Positions 44,615 to 53,240 of a stretch of DNA of 64,000 bases are shown one piece after another. Below the pieces are notes generated by a model. It was not told the origin of the DNA, ran no database searches, and was given only the letters and a program-made list of their open reading frames with translations. Each line of letters starts with the position of its first letter. The stretch's first letter is position 1. This DNA is from Hydrogenophaga sp. (GTDB lineage: Bacteria; Pseudomonadota; Gammaproteobacteria; Burkholderiales; Burkholderiaceae_C): positions 49,790 to 113,789 of the forward strand of contig NZ_JAUSCF010000026.1 in NCBI RefSeq assembly GCF_030651625.1, written 5' to 3'. A program made the translations under genes and the position numbers.

Positions 44615-44831
44615 GGTGTTCTCCTAAGGTGTCGGTTCGCTTCGGTGCGAGGGCTTGATTACGTTTGCTTTCTCGGTGTGTTCAATTGTGTCGACCGGTA
44701 AAAAAACTTGAATCGGCGAATGGCTGTTTGACGTGTCGGACGCACCCCTACGCCTTGTCAGGCAAATGCCTACAACCTTTGTTCTCATTTGGGTGTAGGT
44801 GTATGGCCCTCTCGCCGCATGCCGCCCTCGC
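44615..44831. promoter_or_regulatory. flhD upstream region with an inverted repeat
   Basis: No gene was found. A hairpin-forming inverted repeat CCTACAACC (44769-44777) and GGGTGTAGG (44791-44799) matches at 8 of 9 positions, about 155 nt before the flhD start. No confident promoter can be named, but this AT-richer stretch must carry the flhDC promoter and regulator sites. Confidence 0.4.
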
Positions 44832-45115
44832 CTTTTTTCTCCGGAAGCCTGGCTTGGCCGGGTCTCGGCCCGGCGGCCGAGGTACTGTTCTTTTGCAACG
44901 CCCAAAAGAAAGTACCCAAAGAAAAGGCGAGCCGAAGTCCGGGCCGCTTCGCGGTTCCTTGCGCTGCTCGCGTCGCGGGGGAAATTCGCAAACTTGTCCG
45001 CTGCGCGGCCTTCGGACATGCGAATTTCTGATCCCCACGCCGCTGCGCTGCTCAGCCCGGCCACACGGCACAAGCGGGATCGGGAGCGGACTTCCCGTCT
45101 CTGAGCCGTGCCTTG

Positions 45116-45153
45116 CTCCCTCGCCCCTCTGGGGAGAGGGCTGGGGTGAGGGG
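45116..45153 (-). repeat. 38-bp repeat, inverted partner at 40441
   Basis: Perfect reverse complement of 40441-40478. The pair lies on either side of the cheZ-to-flhD block. Confidence 0.8.
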
Positions 45154-45196
45154 CCACGCCAACCAGATTGACGAAGCAAATGCACCCGCTCCCCCC

Positions 45197-45224
45197 TTCC
45201 GCCTTCCGCCTTCCGCCTTCCGCC
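45197..45224 (+). repeat. Heptamer tandem repeat (TTCCGCC x4)
   Basis: Four perfect TTCCGCC units inside long element copy B. The unit length of 7 makes slippage possible, but no reading frame depends on it. Confidence 0.8.
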
Positions 45225-45522
45225 ATCATGAGCTGGCGAGCAGCACAGGGCCGGACGAATCAGTGCTGCGCATGTCCGAAGGCCGCGCAGCGGACAAATT
45301 TGCGCAGACCCGGTTGGACCGAGCGACGCAGCATGCCCGCAGCGCTGCGAAGGAACAACCCATCCGGATCACCTTTCTTCGGGCGAAGCAAAGAAAAGCA
45401 CGTCGGCAGCCAAGCCGAGACCCGACCACACCAAGTCCGAGAAACCAAACAAAACACAACCCAAAGAAAAGAACAGACCCCAGGTTCCCCCGCTATTTCT
45501 CGCGATGAAATGCAACGAGCGC

Positions 45523-45549
45523 TAAAGAATCTCTCTGGGCCACCGAAAT
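45523..45549 (+). promoter_or_regulatory. Sigma-28 (FliA) promoter of fliC
   Basis: TAAA at 45523-45526 and ACCGAAAT at 45542-45549 are separated by the usual 15 nt. The -10 element matches 5 of 8 positions of GCCGATAA, with the core CCGA intact. It predicts a leader of about 170 nt before fliC. Confidence 0.65.
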
Positions 45550-45729
45550 TCATCTCAACGAACTTCTAGAAAGGTTCGTCGTCCGGCAAGTGAAGCGGCG
45601 AGACGGAGAAGGCCCTGGGGTCCATCCGGCGCGTGCAGCCAGCTCCGGTCATGGCGGCCAGCCTTCTGGCTGGCGTTGAGATTGGCAGCAATGCCGGATT
45701 ACTTTTTATCCATCTTTTAGGAGCTAGTT

Positions 45730-46914
45730 ATGACCACCATCAATACCAACGTGATGTCGATGACCGCCCAGCGCAACCTGTCCCAGTCGGCAGGCACACT
45801 GGCCACCTCCATGCAGCGCCTGTCTTCCGGCCTGCGCGTCAACAGCGCGAAGGACGACGCCGCTGGCCTGGCCATCTCGGAGCGAATGAGCGCTCAAGTG
45901 CGCGGCCTGAACGTGGCGGCCCGCAACGCCAACGACGGCATTTCTTTGGCACAGACCGCTGAAGGTTCGCTGGGCAAAGTTGGCGACATGCTGCAACGCA
46001 TGCGCGAACTGGCCGTCCAATCGGCCAACGCCACCAACAGCGATTCAGATCGATCGGCTCTGCAAGCTGAAGTAGGTCAGCTGAAGCAAGAAATTCAACG
46101 TGTCGCAGACACCACGCAATTCAACGGAACCAAGCTTCTCAACGGCAGCTTCACCAATCAGACCTTCCAAGTCGGCGCCAATGCAGGTGAGTCCATTAGC
46201 GTGGCAGCAATTGCGAATGCTCAGCTGACTGCCTTGGGAGATGCGGCCACTGGCGCGACCTCAGCTACGGGTGCCGCGGCTGCTGCAACAGGTTTTGGCA
46301 CAGCCACTGCGCTGGGCGACCTTACCATCACTGGCAAGAGCGGAGTTGCAGTTGATATCGGCGTTATTGCCGCATCGGGTAGCGCATCCAACCGCATGAA
46401 TCAGGTTGTCAGCGCCATTAACGCAAAGTCCAACGAAACTGGCGTAAATGCGTCCTACAACAGTGCGACAGACGCGATTGAATTCACCTCGACCGAAGAA
46501 GGCACCTGGGACGGCTCATTCACCATTGGCGGTGCCGATGATGGCTCTCTGACGGGTATTGATGCCGCAACAGGTCTGACTTCAACTGCTGGCACTACCG
46601 GTGCCTTGGACGTCCTAGACATCTCATCTACCGCAGGCGCAACCGCTGCTCTGACACAGATTGACAGTGCTCTCGATGCCATCAACAGTTCACGTGCCAA
46701 TCTCGGTGCGCTCCAGAGCCGCTTCGAGAATGCCGTGAGCAATATTCAGATCCAGTCGGAAAATATTTCTGCCGCCCGCGGTCGTATCGTAGACGCCGAT
46801 TTCGCAAAAGAAACTGCCAACCTGTCGCGCTCGCAGATCCTGCAGCAGGCTGGCACCGCTATGGTGGCCCAGGCCAACCAGGCACCCCAGGGCGTGCTGG
46901 CCCTGCTGCGTTGA
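45730..46914 (+). CDS. fliC: Flagellin FliC
   Basis: 394 residues; the filament subunit. The N-terminal D0/D1 coil is [20 protein letters not shown] then [20 protein letters not shown]. The C-terminal coil ends [20 protein letters not shown] then GVLALLR. The middle (about 165-290) is the exposed variable domain and is visibly less GC-rich in its third codon positions than the ends. AGGAG lies 8 nt before the ATG. This is the only flagellin gene in the window. Confidence 0.97.
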   Translation: MTTINTNVMSMTAQRNLSQSAGTLATSMQRLSSGLRVNSAKDDAAGLAISERMSAQVRGLNVAARNANDGISLAQTAEGSLGKVGDMLQRMRELAVQSANATNSDSDRSALQAEVGQLKQEIQRVADTTQFNGTKLLNGSFTNQTFQVGANAGESISVAAIANAQLTALGDAATGATSATGAAAAATGFGTATALGDLTITGKSGVAVDIGVIAASGSASNRMNQVVSAINAKSNETGVNASYNSATDAIEFTSTEEGTWDGSFTIGGADDGSLTGIDAATGLTSTAGTTGALDVLDISSTAGATAALTQIDSALDAINSSRANLGALQSRFENAVSNIQIQSENISAARGRIVDADFAKETANLSRSQILQQAGTAMVAQANQAPQGVLALLR

Positions 46915-46938
46915 TCCTGCAGCATCCGCATTCACTGC

Positions 46939-46991
46939 GCATTCAAGCGCAGTGACCCGGGCGGCGGAGGCGGTTTTCCGCCCCGCCGCCT
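46939..46991 (+). terminator. Stem-loops after fliC
   Basis: Two hairpins follow the fliC stop: CTGCGC with GCGCAG (46939-46956), then a long GC stem around a TTTT loop (GGCGG...CCGCC, about 46959-46991). No strong T-tract follows, so termination would be partial. Confidence 0.45.
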
Positions 46992-47060
46992 TGGGCTTTG
47001 CGGGATGCACAGACCACATGCCTTCCGCGTGTGGTGCGTCCATCCTGAAGAGGAAAGCTC

Positions 47061-48437
47061 ATGGCCACCATTTCTTCCCCTGGTCTTGCCAGCGGCATCG
47101 ACATCAAGAGCATCGTCTCGCAGCTGGTGGCACTGGAGCGTGCGCCACTGCAACCACTGCAGCGTCAGGCGGCCACCGCCCAATCGAAGCTCTCGATTCT
47201 GAGCACGATCAAGTCCAGTATGGACAACCTGGGCACGCTGGCCGCCAAGCTGGGCGACCCCAAGAGCTGGAGCGGCGTCACCGCCACATCGAGCAATGCG
47301 GGGGAGATTGCCGTTTCCGCCTCTTCCACCGCCACGGCCGGACGGTTCGCGCTCTCGGTGACGTCGCTGGCCACATCACAAACCGCTGCCAGCGGCGTGC
47401 TCAATACCGCTGGCGGGCTGGGTACCGGCACCCTCAGCTTCTCTGTGGCAGGAGGAGAACCCATCGACATCGAGATTCTGGAAGGCGAAGACAGCCCGGC
47501 TGCCATCGCGGCCAAGATCAACAGCAGCGATGTGGGTGTGACGGCCACCGTGCTCAAGGACGCTGCTGGCGAACGTGTTGTCATGCGCAGCAAGGAAACG
47601 GGCGCAGCCAACACCTTCACGGTGGCGGTTGCAGGCGGCAACGCCGACGGCTTGCAGAAACTGGCGTTCGGCGGTGGTGCGGTCGACGGCATGACCCAGG
47701 CACAGCCTGCAGCCAACGCCATTTTCTCGATTGACGGGGTGGCACTGGAGAGCCCCACCAACAAACTCACCGACACCGTACCTGGCGTGACCCTCACGCT
47801 CAACAAGGTCACCACCGCAGCAGTGGATATCAATGTGACCACCGACACCGAAGGGATGAAGAAAAACATCCAGGCCTTTGTGGATGCATACAACAGCATC
47901 AGCACACTGCTGACGACGGCCACGGCCTACAACGAAACCACGAAAACGGCAGGGTCCCTGCAGGGCGACAGCACCGCCATCGGATTGCAGAACGCCTTGC
48001 GCGGCATGATGCGCTCGGTCACTGGCAACGGAGACTTCACGCGGTTGGCCGACATCGGCATTGTGGCTGCGCAAAACGGTACGCTGGAAGTCAAGGCCGA
48101 CAAACTCAACGCCGCCATGGGAAACCTGTCGGCTGTTCGCAACCTGTTCACTTCGGACGATGGCGATGCCACCACCGTGGGATTTGGTTTGAAGGTCAAG
48201 GCGTTCGCAGACGGGATCGCTGGCGCAACGGGTTCGCTGAATGCAAGGACCGACTCGTTGAAGGCAGCGGTGGCTCGAAACGGCAAGGAGCAGGAACGGG
48301 TGATCGACCGCGCCGCTCGGGCAGAGGTGCGCTACCTGGCGCAGTACAACGCCATGGACGCTGCCGTGGGGCGGCTCAACGGCTTGAGCGCCTTTGTCAA
48401 TCAGCAGATAACCCTGTGGAACAGAAACACTGGTTGA
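47061..48437 (+). CDS. fliD: Flagellar filament cap protein FliD (HAP2)
   Basis: 458 residues. It starts MATISSPGLASGIDIKSIVS then QLVALERAPLQPLQRQAATA, the FliD N-terminal motif. The C-terminal domain has FVDAYNSISTLLTTATAYNE and ends YNAMDAAVGRLNGLSAFVNQ. FliD caps the filament and folds incoming flagellin. GAGGAAAGC lies before the ATG. A terminator-like hairpin follows. Confidence 0.95.
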   Translation: MATISSPGLASGIDIKSIVSQLVALERAPLQPLQRQAATAQSKLSILSTIKSSMDNLGTLAAKLGDPKSWSGVTATSSNAGEIAVSASSTATAGRFALSVTSLATSQTAASGVLNTAGGLGTGTLSFSVAGGEPIDIEILEGEDSPAAIAAKINSSDVGVTATVLKDAAGERVVMRSKETGAANTFTVAVAGGNADGLQKLAFGGGAVDGMTQAQPAANAIFSIDGVALESPTNKLTDTVPGVTLTLNKVTTAAVDINVTTDTEGMKKNIQAFVDAYNSISTLLTTATAYNETTKTAGSLQGDSTAIGLQNALRGMMRSVTGNGDFTRLADIGIVAAQNGTLEVKADKLNAAMGNLSAVRNLFTSDDGDATTVGFGLKVKAFADGIAGATGSLNARTDSLKAAVARNGKEQERVIDRAARAEVRYLAQYNAMDAAVGRLNGLSAFVNQQITLWNRNTG

Positions 48438-48458
48438 TCACGCCGACAACCAGCTTGA

Positions 48459-48496
48459 ACCCGACCCTGAGCAGCCACCTGCCCGGTCGGGTTTTT
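48459..48496 (+). terminator. Terminator-like hairpin after fliD
   Basis: ACCCGACC (48459-48466) and GGTCGGGT (48485-48492) are perfect 8-nt arms around an 18-nt loop, followed by TTTT. It lies 22 nt after the fliD stop. Confidence 0.6.
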
Positions 48497-48639
48497 CACA
48501 CCAGTTTCGGATCATCGAGAAGGACCGCAAACAGATGACTTCCTTGCCCCTCTTTACACCGCATATCAGCGCTTCGCTGCCTACAGTCCGCGAGGGGCGT
48601 GCCGATACAGATAGGTATCAGCCACAAGGAACCGAAGCC

Positions 48640-49071
48640 ATGTTTACCTCTGTGAATTCACGAGCCGCCTCTGCCTACAAACGCGTTTCCGCCGACACCG
48701 GCGTGAGCACCGCCGACCCACACCAGTTGGTCGCCATGCTGTTTGACGGTCTCATGCAGTCGCTCAATGCCGCGCGCGGCGCGATGGAGCGTGGAGAGAT
48801 CGAGGCCAAGGGCCAGGCCATTGGCAAGGCCGTTCGTATCCTGGATGAAGGCCTGAAGGGTGGCCTCAACATGGCGCAGGGCGGTGATCTGGCAATGAAC
48901 CTGAGCGGGCTGTATGGCTACGCTGTGCAGCAGTTGACCAAGGCCAACCTGCGCAACGACCAGGGACTGGTGGCCGAAGTGATAGGGCTCATGGAGCCGC
49001 TGGCCGATTCGTGGAAACAAATTGGCGCCGCCGCCTCCACCCCTCAGCCCGCAACGGGCCGTGGAGCCTGA
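48640..49071 (+). CDS. fliS: Flagellin export chaperone FliS
   Basis: 143 residues from MFTSVNSRAASAYKRVSADT; CAAGGA lies 9 nt before the ATG. DPHQLVAMLFDGLMQSLNAA and AVRILDEGLKGGLNMAQGGD are the FliS helices, and LNMAQGGDLAMNLSGLYGY is typical. It binds the C-terminus of FliC in the cytoplasm and prevents early polymerisation. fliT starts 2 nt after its stop. Confidence 0.94.
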   Translation: MFTSVNSRAASAYKRVSADTGVSTADPHQLVAMLFDGLMQSLNAARGAMERGEIEAKGQAIGKAVRILDEGLKGGLNMAQGGDLAMNLSGLYGYAVQQLTKANLRNDQGLVAEVIGLMEPLADSWKQIGAAASTPQPATGRGA

Positions 49072-49073
49072 TC

Positions 49074-49364
49074 ATGGAGCACACCTTGCTCGACTACTAC
49101 CGCGCCATCGACGACGCCAGCCAGAAGATGCTGGCGGCTGCACAGACCGAAAACTGGGACCAGGTGGTCCGCCTGGAAAGTGCCTGCGCCGTGCTGATCG
49201 CCCAGCTGCGCAGCAAGTCCCGCACCGACCACCTCGCCCCCGACGAGCGCAAGGAAAAGACCAAGATCATGCAACGCATCCTGCGCGCCGACGCCGAGAT
49301 CCGCTGCCTGGCCGAACCCTGGCTGAACGATCTGGAACAGCTCATGGAAGCGAAGGTGCACTGA
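49074..49364 (+). CDS. fliT: FliT-like flagellar protein
   Basis: 96 residues, all helical, from MEHTLLDYYRAIDDASQKML. It follows fliS by 2 nt, the classic fliD-fliS-fliT order. FliT is the chaperone of FliD and in enteric bacteria a FlhDC antagonist. The call leans on position, since FliT sequences are weakly conserved. Confidence 0.8.
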   Translation: MEHTLLDYYRAIDDASQKMLAAAQTENWDQVVRLESACAVLIAQLRSKSRTDHLAPDERKEKTKIMQRILRADAEIRCLAEPWLNDLEQLMEAKVH

Positions 49365-49386
49365 GTGCACCTTCTCAGGATGGGTT

Positions 49387-49492
49387 CCCCCCGCGCCGCC
49401 TTCGGCGTCACCCCCCAGGGGGCGATGCCCTTGGACCGGCGGAGCCGGATCTTCGGCATCTTTGGAATCAGACACGCGCTCCGGAAGCGGTG
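49387..49492 (+). repeat. Three-hairpin intergenic element, copy 15 (after fliT)
   Basis: Plus-strand copy 22 nt after the fliT stop. The first hairpin is CGCCTTCGGCG; the C-run hairpin CCCCCC-A-GGGGG; the outer arms GATGCC/GGCATC. A GCTCCGGAAGC trailer follows. It faces copy 16 across a gap of about 80 nt. Confidence 0.8.
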
Positions 49493-49575
49493 GCTAGAAC
49501 CGAAACAGGAAGAGAAAAAGGAGATAGAGCGCGAAAAGGCTGGCAAATCGCAGGCCAGGATTGAGTGGTGAAGCA

Positions 49576-49657
49576 TCCAGGGATGTCGAAGATCCGGCTC
49601 TGCCGGTCAGAGACATCGTCCCCCTCAGGGGGAAGACGCGAAGCGGCGCAGGGGGGC
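49576..49657 (-). repeat. Three-hairpin intergenic element, copy 16 (after fliE)
   Basis: Minus-strand copy 4 nt after the fliE stop. The outer arms are GATGTC/GACATC, the C-run hairpin CCCCC-T-GAGGGGG. Convergent genes fliT and fliE each carry their own copy in their own orientation. Confidence 0.8.
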
Positions 49658-49661
49658 TTCC

Positions 49662-49964
49662 CTACACGTTCATATTCATCACATCCGTGTATGCCTGAAC
49701 CATCCGGTTGCGCACATGCAGCGTGGCCTGGAAGCCGATCTGGGACTTCTGCATGGCCAGCATGGTCTCTTCCAGGCTGACGTTGGGGTTGCCCAGTTGC
49801 ACCTGGGTTTGCAGGCGGGAGGCTTCGTTCTGGCTGGCGCTGACGGCTTGAAGGGCGGCCTTGAAGCCGTCACCGATGCCCGGACTGGCACCCGGCCGCT
49901 TCAGGGCGTTGGCACCCACGCCGGTGAGGGCTTGACTGGTCAGGGGGCTGATGCGCATGTCCAT
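49662..49964 (-). CDS. fliE: Flagellar MS-ring to rod adapter FliE
   Basis: 100 residues from MDMRISPLTSQALTGVGANA; AAAGGA lies 9 nt before the ATG at 49964. The C-terminal half has NPNVSLEETMLAMQKSQIGF then QATLHVRNRMVQAYTDVMNM, the FliE signature. It joins the MS ring (FliF) to the rod. It is divergent from fliF with a 179-nt shared upstream region. Confidence 0.95.
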   Translation of the reverse strand: MDMRISPLTSQALTGVGANALKRPGASPGIGDGFKAALQAVSASQNEASRLQTQVQLGNPNVSLEETMLAMQKSQIGFQATLHVRNRMVQAYTDVMNMNV

Positions 49965-50094
49965 GGCGGTGTCCTTTAACTTCAACACCTCGATGCTAGG
50001 TAGGGCGGTCAGGGCCCGCTGGGGAATAAGGGGGACAAACCCGGTCCTTTTCGTGGGTATGGCGCGGGCATGGGACCCGAATAATCGATCGCAA

Positions 50095-50111
50095 CAGGGG
50101 AGATTCCCCTG
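50095..50111. promoter_or_regulatory. Inverted repeat upstream of fliF
   Basis: CAGGGGA and TCCCCTG are perfect 7-nt arms around GAT, 33 nt before the fliF start in the divergent fliE/fliF region. It could be an operator or a leader hairpin; nothing more can be said. Confidence 0.35.
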
Positions 50112-50143
50112 GCCGGACAACCCCATTCGAGCCACCCAGACCC

Positions 50144-51817
50144 ATGAGCACCACCGTCGCCGAACTGGACATGCACCCTGTGCCCCGCAGCGCACTGGCC
50201 GATGGCTTTGCGCGCCTGGATCAGGGCCAGAAGATCAAGATGGCGCTGGGCGTGCTGGCGCTGGTCGGCATCATCGCCGCGTTCTTCTTCATGGGGCGCC
50301 AGGCCGAATGGCGGGTGCTGTATTCCAACCTCAGCGACCGTGACGGCGGCGCCATCGTTGCGCAACTCTCCCAGATGAACGTGCCGTACAAGCACACCGA
50401 AGGCGGCATGGCCATCATGGTGCCGGCAGACAAGGTGCACGACACCCGTCTGCGGCTGGCCTCGCAAGGTCTGCCCAAGGGCTCGGTGGCTGGCTTCGAA
50501 CTGATGGAGTCCAACCGCTTCGGCATGACGCAGTTTCAGGAGCGACTGACCTTCCAGCGCGGCCTGGAAGGCGAACTCACGCGCTCCATCCAGTCGCTGT
50601 CTTCGGTGCAGAGCGCGCGCATCCACCTGGCGTTGCCCAACCAGAACGGCTTTTTCCGCGAACAGCAGAAACCCAGCGCCTCCGTGCTGCTCACCCTGCA
50701 CCCCGGCCGGGTGCTCGACCGTGCACAGGTGGCCGGCATCGTGCATCTGGTGGCTTCCAGCGTGCCGGAGATGAACCCGAAGGCGGTCAGCGTGGTCGAC
50801 GACGGCGGCACCCTGCTCTCCGGCAGCGCAGAGGGACCTTCCCAGGGCGCGGACACCCAGAAGCTGCAGTACGTGCAGCAGATGGAAATGATCTACACCC
50901 GCCGCATTCTGGACATGCTTGAACCCCTGGTGGGCGTGGGCAATGTCAAGGCCCAGGTCAGCGCCGACGTCGATTTTTCCCTGGTGGAATCCACCTCCGA
51001 GCAACACCGCCCCAACCAGGGCGGCGAGCCGGGCACCATCCGCAGCCAGCAGACCGTGGAAGACGGCGCGGGCCCCACCGCCCAGCCGGCCGGTGTGCCT
51101 GGCGCGGTGACCAACCAGCCACCCGCCGTGGGCGAGGCACCCATCAATGGCCCGGCCGGCCAGCTGGGCGTGGCGGGTGCTGCCGAACGGGCCGGCGCCG
51201 TGCGCCGCGAATCGGTCGTCAACTACGAGGTCGACAAAACCGTGAAGGTGGTGCGCGAGGCCAGCGGCCAGGTGCGCCGCCTCAGCGCGGCTGTGGTCAT
51301 CAACCACCGCACCGCCCTGGACCGCGCTGGCAAGGAAACGTCCACGCCCATCCCCCCTGAGCAACTCGAACAGATGACCGCCCTGGTGCGCGAGACCATT
51401 GGCTTCAACCAGGGTCGCGGCGACTCAGTCAACCTGGTGAATGTGGCCTTCAATGTATCGGCGCCAGCCGAGGAAGCACCCATGGCCTGGTGGAAACAGG
51501 TCGACAACCACGAACTGGCGCGCTCGATGGCCTGGCCGCTGGGCATGGTGATGTTGGGCCTGCTGGTGGTGCTGGGCATGGTGAGGCCGGGCCTGAAACT
51601 GATGCGCTCGCCTGCCACTGAAGTCCGCAAGGTGCAGCCACTCAACGCACTTGTCAACGAAGCACCAGAGCGTCCGGGCCTGCCCTTGCCGAGCACACCC
51701 CAAGAAGTCACAGCAGAGCAGGCGCGCCTGTCCGACGCGAAGCGTCTGGCACTGGAGAACCCGATGGCGGTGGCGAACATCGTCAAGGGCTGGGTGAATG
51801 GCGAGGCGCCAGCATGA
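50144..51817 (+). CDS. fliF: Flagellar MS-ring protein FliF
   Basis: 557 residues. Two membrane segments (about 27-47 and 455-475) flank a large periplasmic part with the YscJ-like ring-building domain: EWRVLYSNLSDRDGGAIVAQ and GSVAGFELMESNRFGMTQFQ. The C-terminal cytoplasmic tail (about 480-557) ends with the FliG-binding peptide region MAVANIVKGWVNGEAPA. It is the first gene of the large fli run. The gap to fliG holds a 129-bp tandem repeat. Confidence 0.96.
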   Translation: MSTTVAELDMHPVPRSALADGFARLDQGQKIKMALGVLALVGIIAAFFFMGRQAEWRVLYSNLSDRDGGAIVAQLSQMNVPYKHTEGGMAIMVPADKVHDTRLRLASQGLPKGSVAGFELMESNRFGMTQFQERLTFQRGLEGELTRSIQSLSSVQSARIHLALPNQNGFFREQQKPSASVLLTLHPGRVLDRAQVAGIVHLVASSVPEMNPKAVSVVDDGGTLLSGSAEGPSQGADTQKLQYVQQMEMIYTRRILDMLEPLVGVGNVKAQVSADVDFSLVESTSEQHRPNQGGEPGTIRSQQTVEDGAGPTAQPAGVPGAVTNQPPAVGEAPINGPAGQLGVAGAAERAGAVRRESVVNYEVDKTVKVVREASGQVRRLSAAVVINHRTALDRAGKETSTPIPPEQLEQMTALVRETIGFNQGRGDSVNLVNVAFNVSAPAEEAPMAWWKQVDNHELARSMAWPLGMVMLGLLVVLGMVRPGLKLMRSPATEVRKVQPLNALVNEAPERPGLPLPSTPQEVTAEQARLSDAKRLALENPMAVANIVKGWVNGEAPA

Positions 51818-51825
51818 CTGTGAAA

Positions 51826-52186
51826 CACCCCCTGCGCCGCTTCGCGTCTTCCCCCTCTCTCGCCTTCGGCGGGAGGGGGACGCACCCTGTGGCCCGGCGA
51901 AGCCGGTTCCACGGGAGCCCTGGTGTTCGGACACGTGCTCCGGAGGGGTGGTGCCACCCCCTGCGCCGCTTCGCGTCTTCCCCCTCTCTCGCCTTCGGCG
52001 GGAGGGGGACGCACCCTGTGGCCCGGCGAAGCCGGTTCCACGGGAGCCCTGGTGTTCGGACACGCGCTCCGGAGGGGTGGTGCCACCCCCTGCGCCGCTT
52101 CGCGTCTTCCCCCTCTCTCGCCTTTGGCGGGAGGGGGACGGCACCTTGGACCGGCAGAGCCGGATCTTCGGTGCCCCTGGATGGGT
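51826..52186 (+). repeat. Tandem array of three three-hairpin elements, extended-loop subtype (fliF-fliG gap)
   Basis: Three units of period 129 bp start at 51826, 51955 and 52084. Units 1 and 2 differ at only one base (ACACGTG against ACACGCG), so the duplication is recent. Unit 3 is shortened to about 100 bp and has a different third hairpin (GGCACC/GGTGCC outer arms). In all three the middle hairpin has an extended stem with a nested CGCCTTCGGCG or CGCCTTTGGCG loop. A trailer CGCTCCGGAGGGG closes units 1 and 2. Confidence 0.88.
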
Positions 52187-52238
52187 CTGTGGCGCTCGAA
52201 ATTGCGCTGCGAACTTTGCATAGATAAGGAAGAACAAC

Positions 52239-53234
52239 ATGGAAGAGCAAGGGATACACGACGCTGCGATCTTTCTGATGTCGCTGGGCGAAGAGGAAGC
52301 GGCAGAGGTGTTCAAGCACCTCAGTCCGAAAGAAGTGCAGAAGCTCGGCGAAACCATTGCCAAGACGCGCGCGGTCTCGCACGAGCGTGTCGACCAGGTG
52401 ATGCAGAAATTCACCAACGCCGCCGCATCTCAGAGCTTGCTGGTTTCTGATACCGACAACTATGTGCGCGCGGTGCTCAAGCGGGCACTGGGCGACGACA
52501 AGGCGGCACTGCTGATCGACCGCATCCTGCAGGGCGGCGATGTCTCCGGCATCGAAAGTCTGAAGTGGATGGACCCGTTTTCCATCGCCGAACTGCTGCG
52601 CAACGAACACCCCCAGATCGTCGCGGCCATCCTGGTGCACCTGGAGGCCGACCAGACCGCAGCCGTGCTGAAGAACTTCACCGAACGCACCCGCAATGAA
52701 GTGATGCTGCGCATCGCCACGCTTGAGGGTATTCAGCCCACTGCGCTGAAGGACCTCAACGAAGTCCTGTTCAAGGTGCTGGCCGGTGGCGACAAGATCC
52801 GCAAGACCTCCATGGGCGGCGTGAAGACCGCCGCCGAGATCATCAACATGATGGGCACCAGCATCGAAAGCGCGGTGATCGAGTCGATCCGCGAATTCGA
52901 CGCCGAGCTGGCTCAGAAGATCATGGACAAGATGTTTGTCTTTGAGGACCTGCTCAAGCTCGACCCCAAGTCGGTGCAGATGGTGCTCAAGGAAGTGGCT
53001 TCCGATTCGCTGGTGATCGCGCTCAAGGGCGCCACCAACGACCTTCGCGAACTGGTGCTGGCCAACATGTCCACCCGGGCCGCCGAAGCGCTGCGCGAAG
53101 ATCTGGAATCGCGCGGTCCGATCCGGCTGTCTGAAGTCGAGAACCAGCAGAAAGAGATTCTCAAGATCGTCCGCCGCCTGTCCGACGAAGGCCAGATCGT
53201 GATCGGGGGAGGGGAAGATGAAAGCTTTGTCTAG
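52239..53234 (+). CDS. fliG: Flagellar motor switch protein FliG
   Basis: 331 residues, the standard length. The N-terminal FliF-binding domain starts IHDAAIFLMSLGEEEAAEVF. The middle EHPQIVAAILVHL motif (NEHPQIVAAILVHLEADQTA) and the C-terminal torque domain (about 230-331) with FDAELAQKIMDKMFVFEDLL are complete. It transmits torque from MotA. The ribosome site AAGGAAG precedes the ATG. Confidence 0.97.
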   Translation: MEEQGIHDAAIFLMSLGEEEAAEVFKHLSPKEVQKLGETIAKTRAVSHERVDQVMQKFTNAAASQSLLVSDTDNYVRAVLKRALGDDKAALLIDRILQGGDVSGIESLKWMDPFSIAELLRNEHPQIVAAILVHLEADQTAAVLKNFTERTRNEVMLRIATLEGIQPTALKDLNEVLFKVLAGGDKIRKTSMGGVKTAAEIINMMGTSIESAVIESIREFDAELAQKIMDKMFVFEDLLKLDPKSVQMVLKEVASDSLVIALKGATNDLRELVLANMSTRAAEALREDLESRGPIRLSEVENQQKEILKIVRRLSDEGQIVIGGGEDESFV

Positions 53235-53240
53235 ATCGGA

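Larger units (their letters stand above)
44832..45440 (+). repeat. Long inverted-repeat element, copy B
   Basis: Second copy of the 39826 element in the same orientation, with the same ends (TTTTCTCCGGAAGCCTGG at the left; GGGCGAAGCAAAGAAAAGC and CAAGTCCGAGAAA at the right) and a shared core around CGCAAACTTGTCCGCTGCGC. It contains an extra segment with the 38-bp repeat (45116-45153) and four TTCCGCC units. The right arm is more eroded than in copy A. Confidence 0.7.

Noticed and set aside
49493..49575. Short Lys/Glu-rich frame after fliT
   Set aside because: It continues out of a repeat element, has no ribosome site and no recognisable motif; too short to support as a gene.
51826..52186. 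Three regular repeats that might suggest a CRISPR array
   Set aside because: The 129-bp units are contiguous with no unique spacers, and the sequence belongs to the three-hairpin family. No cas genes are present.
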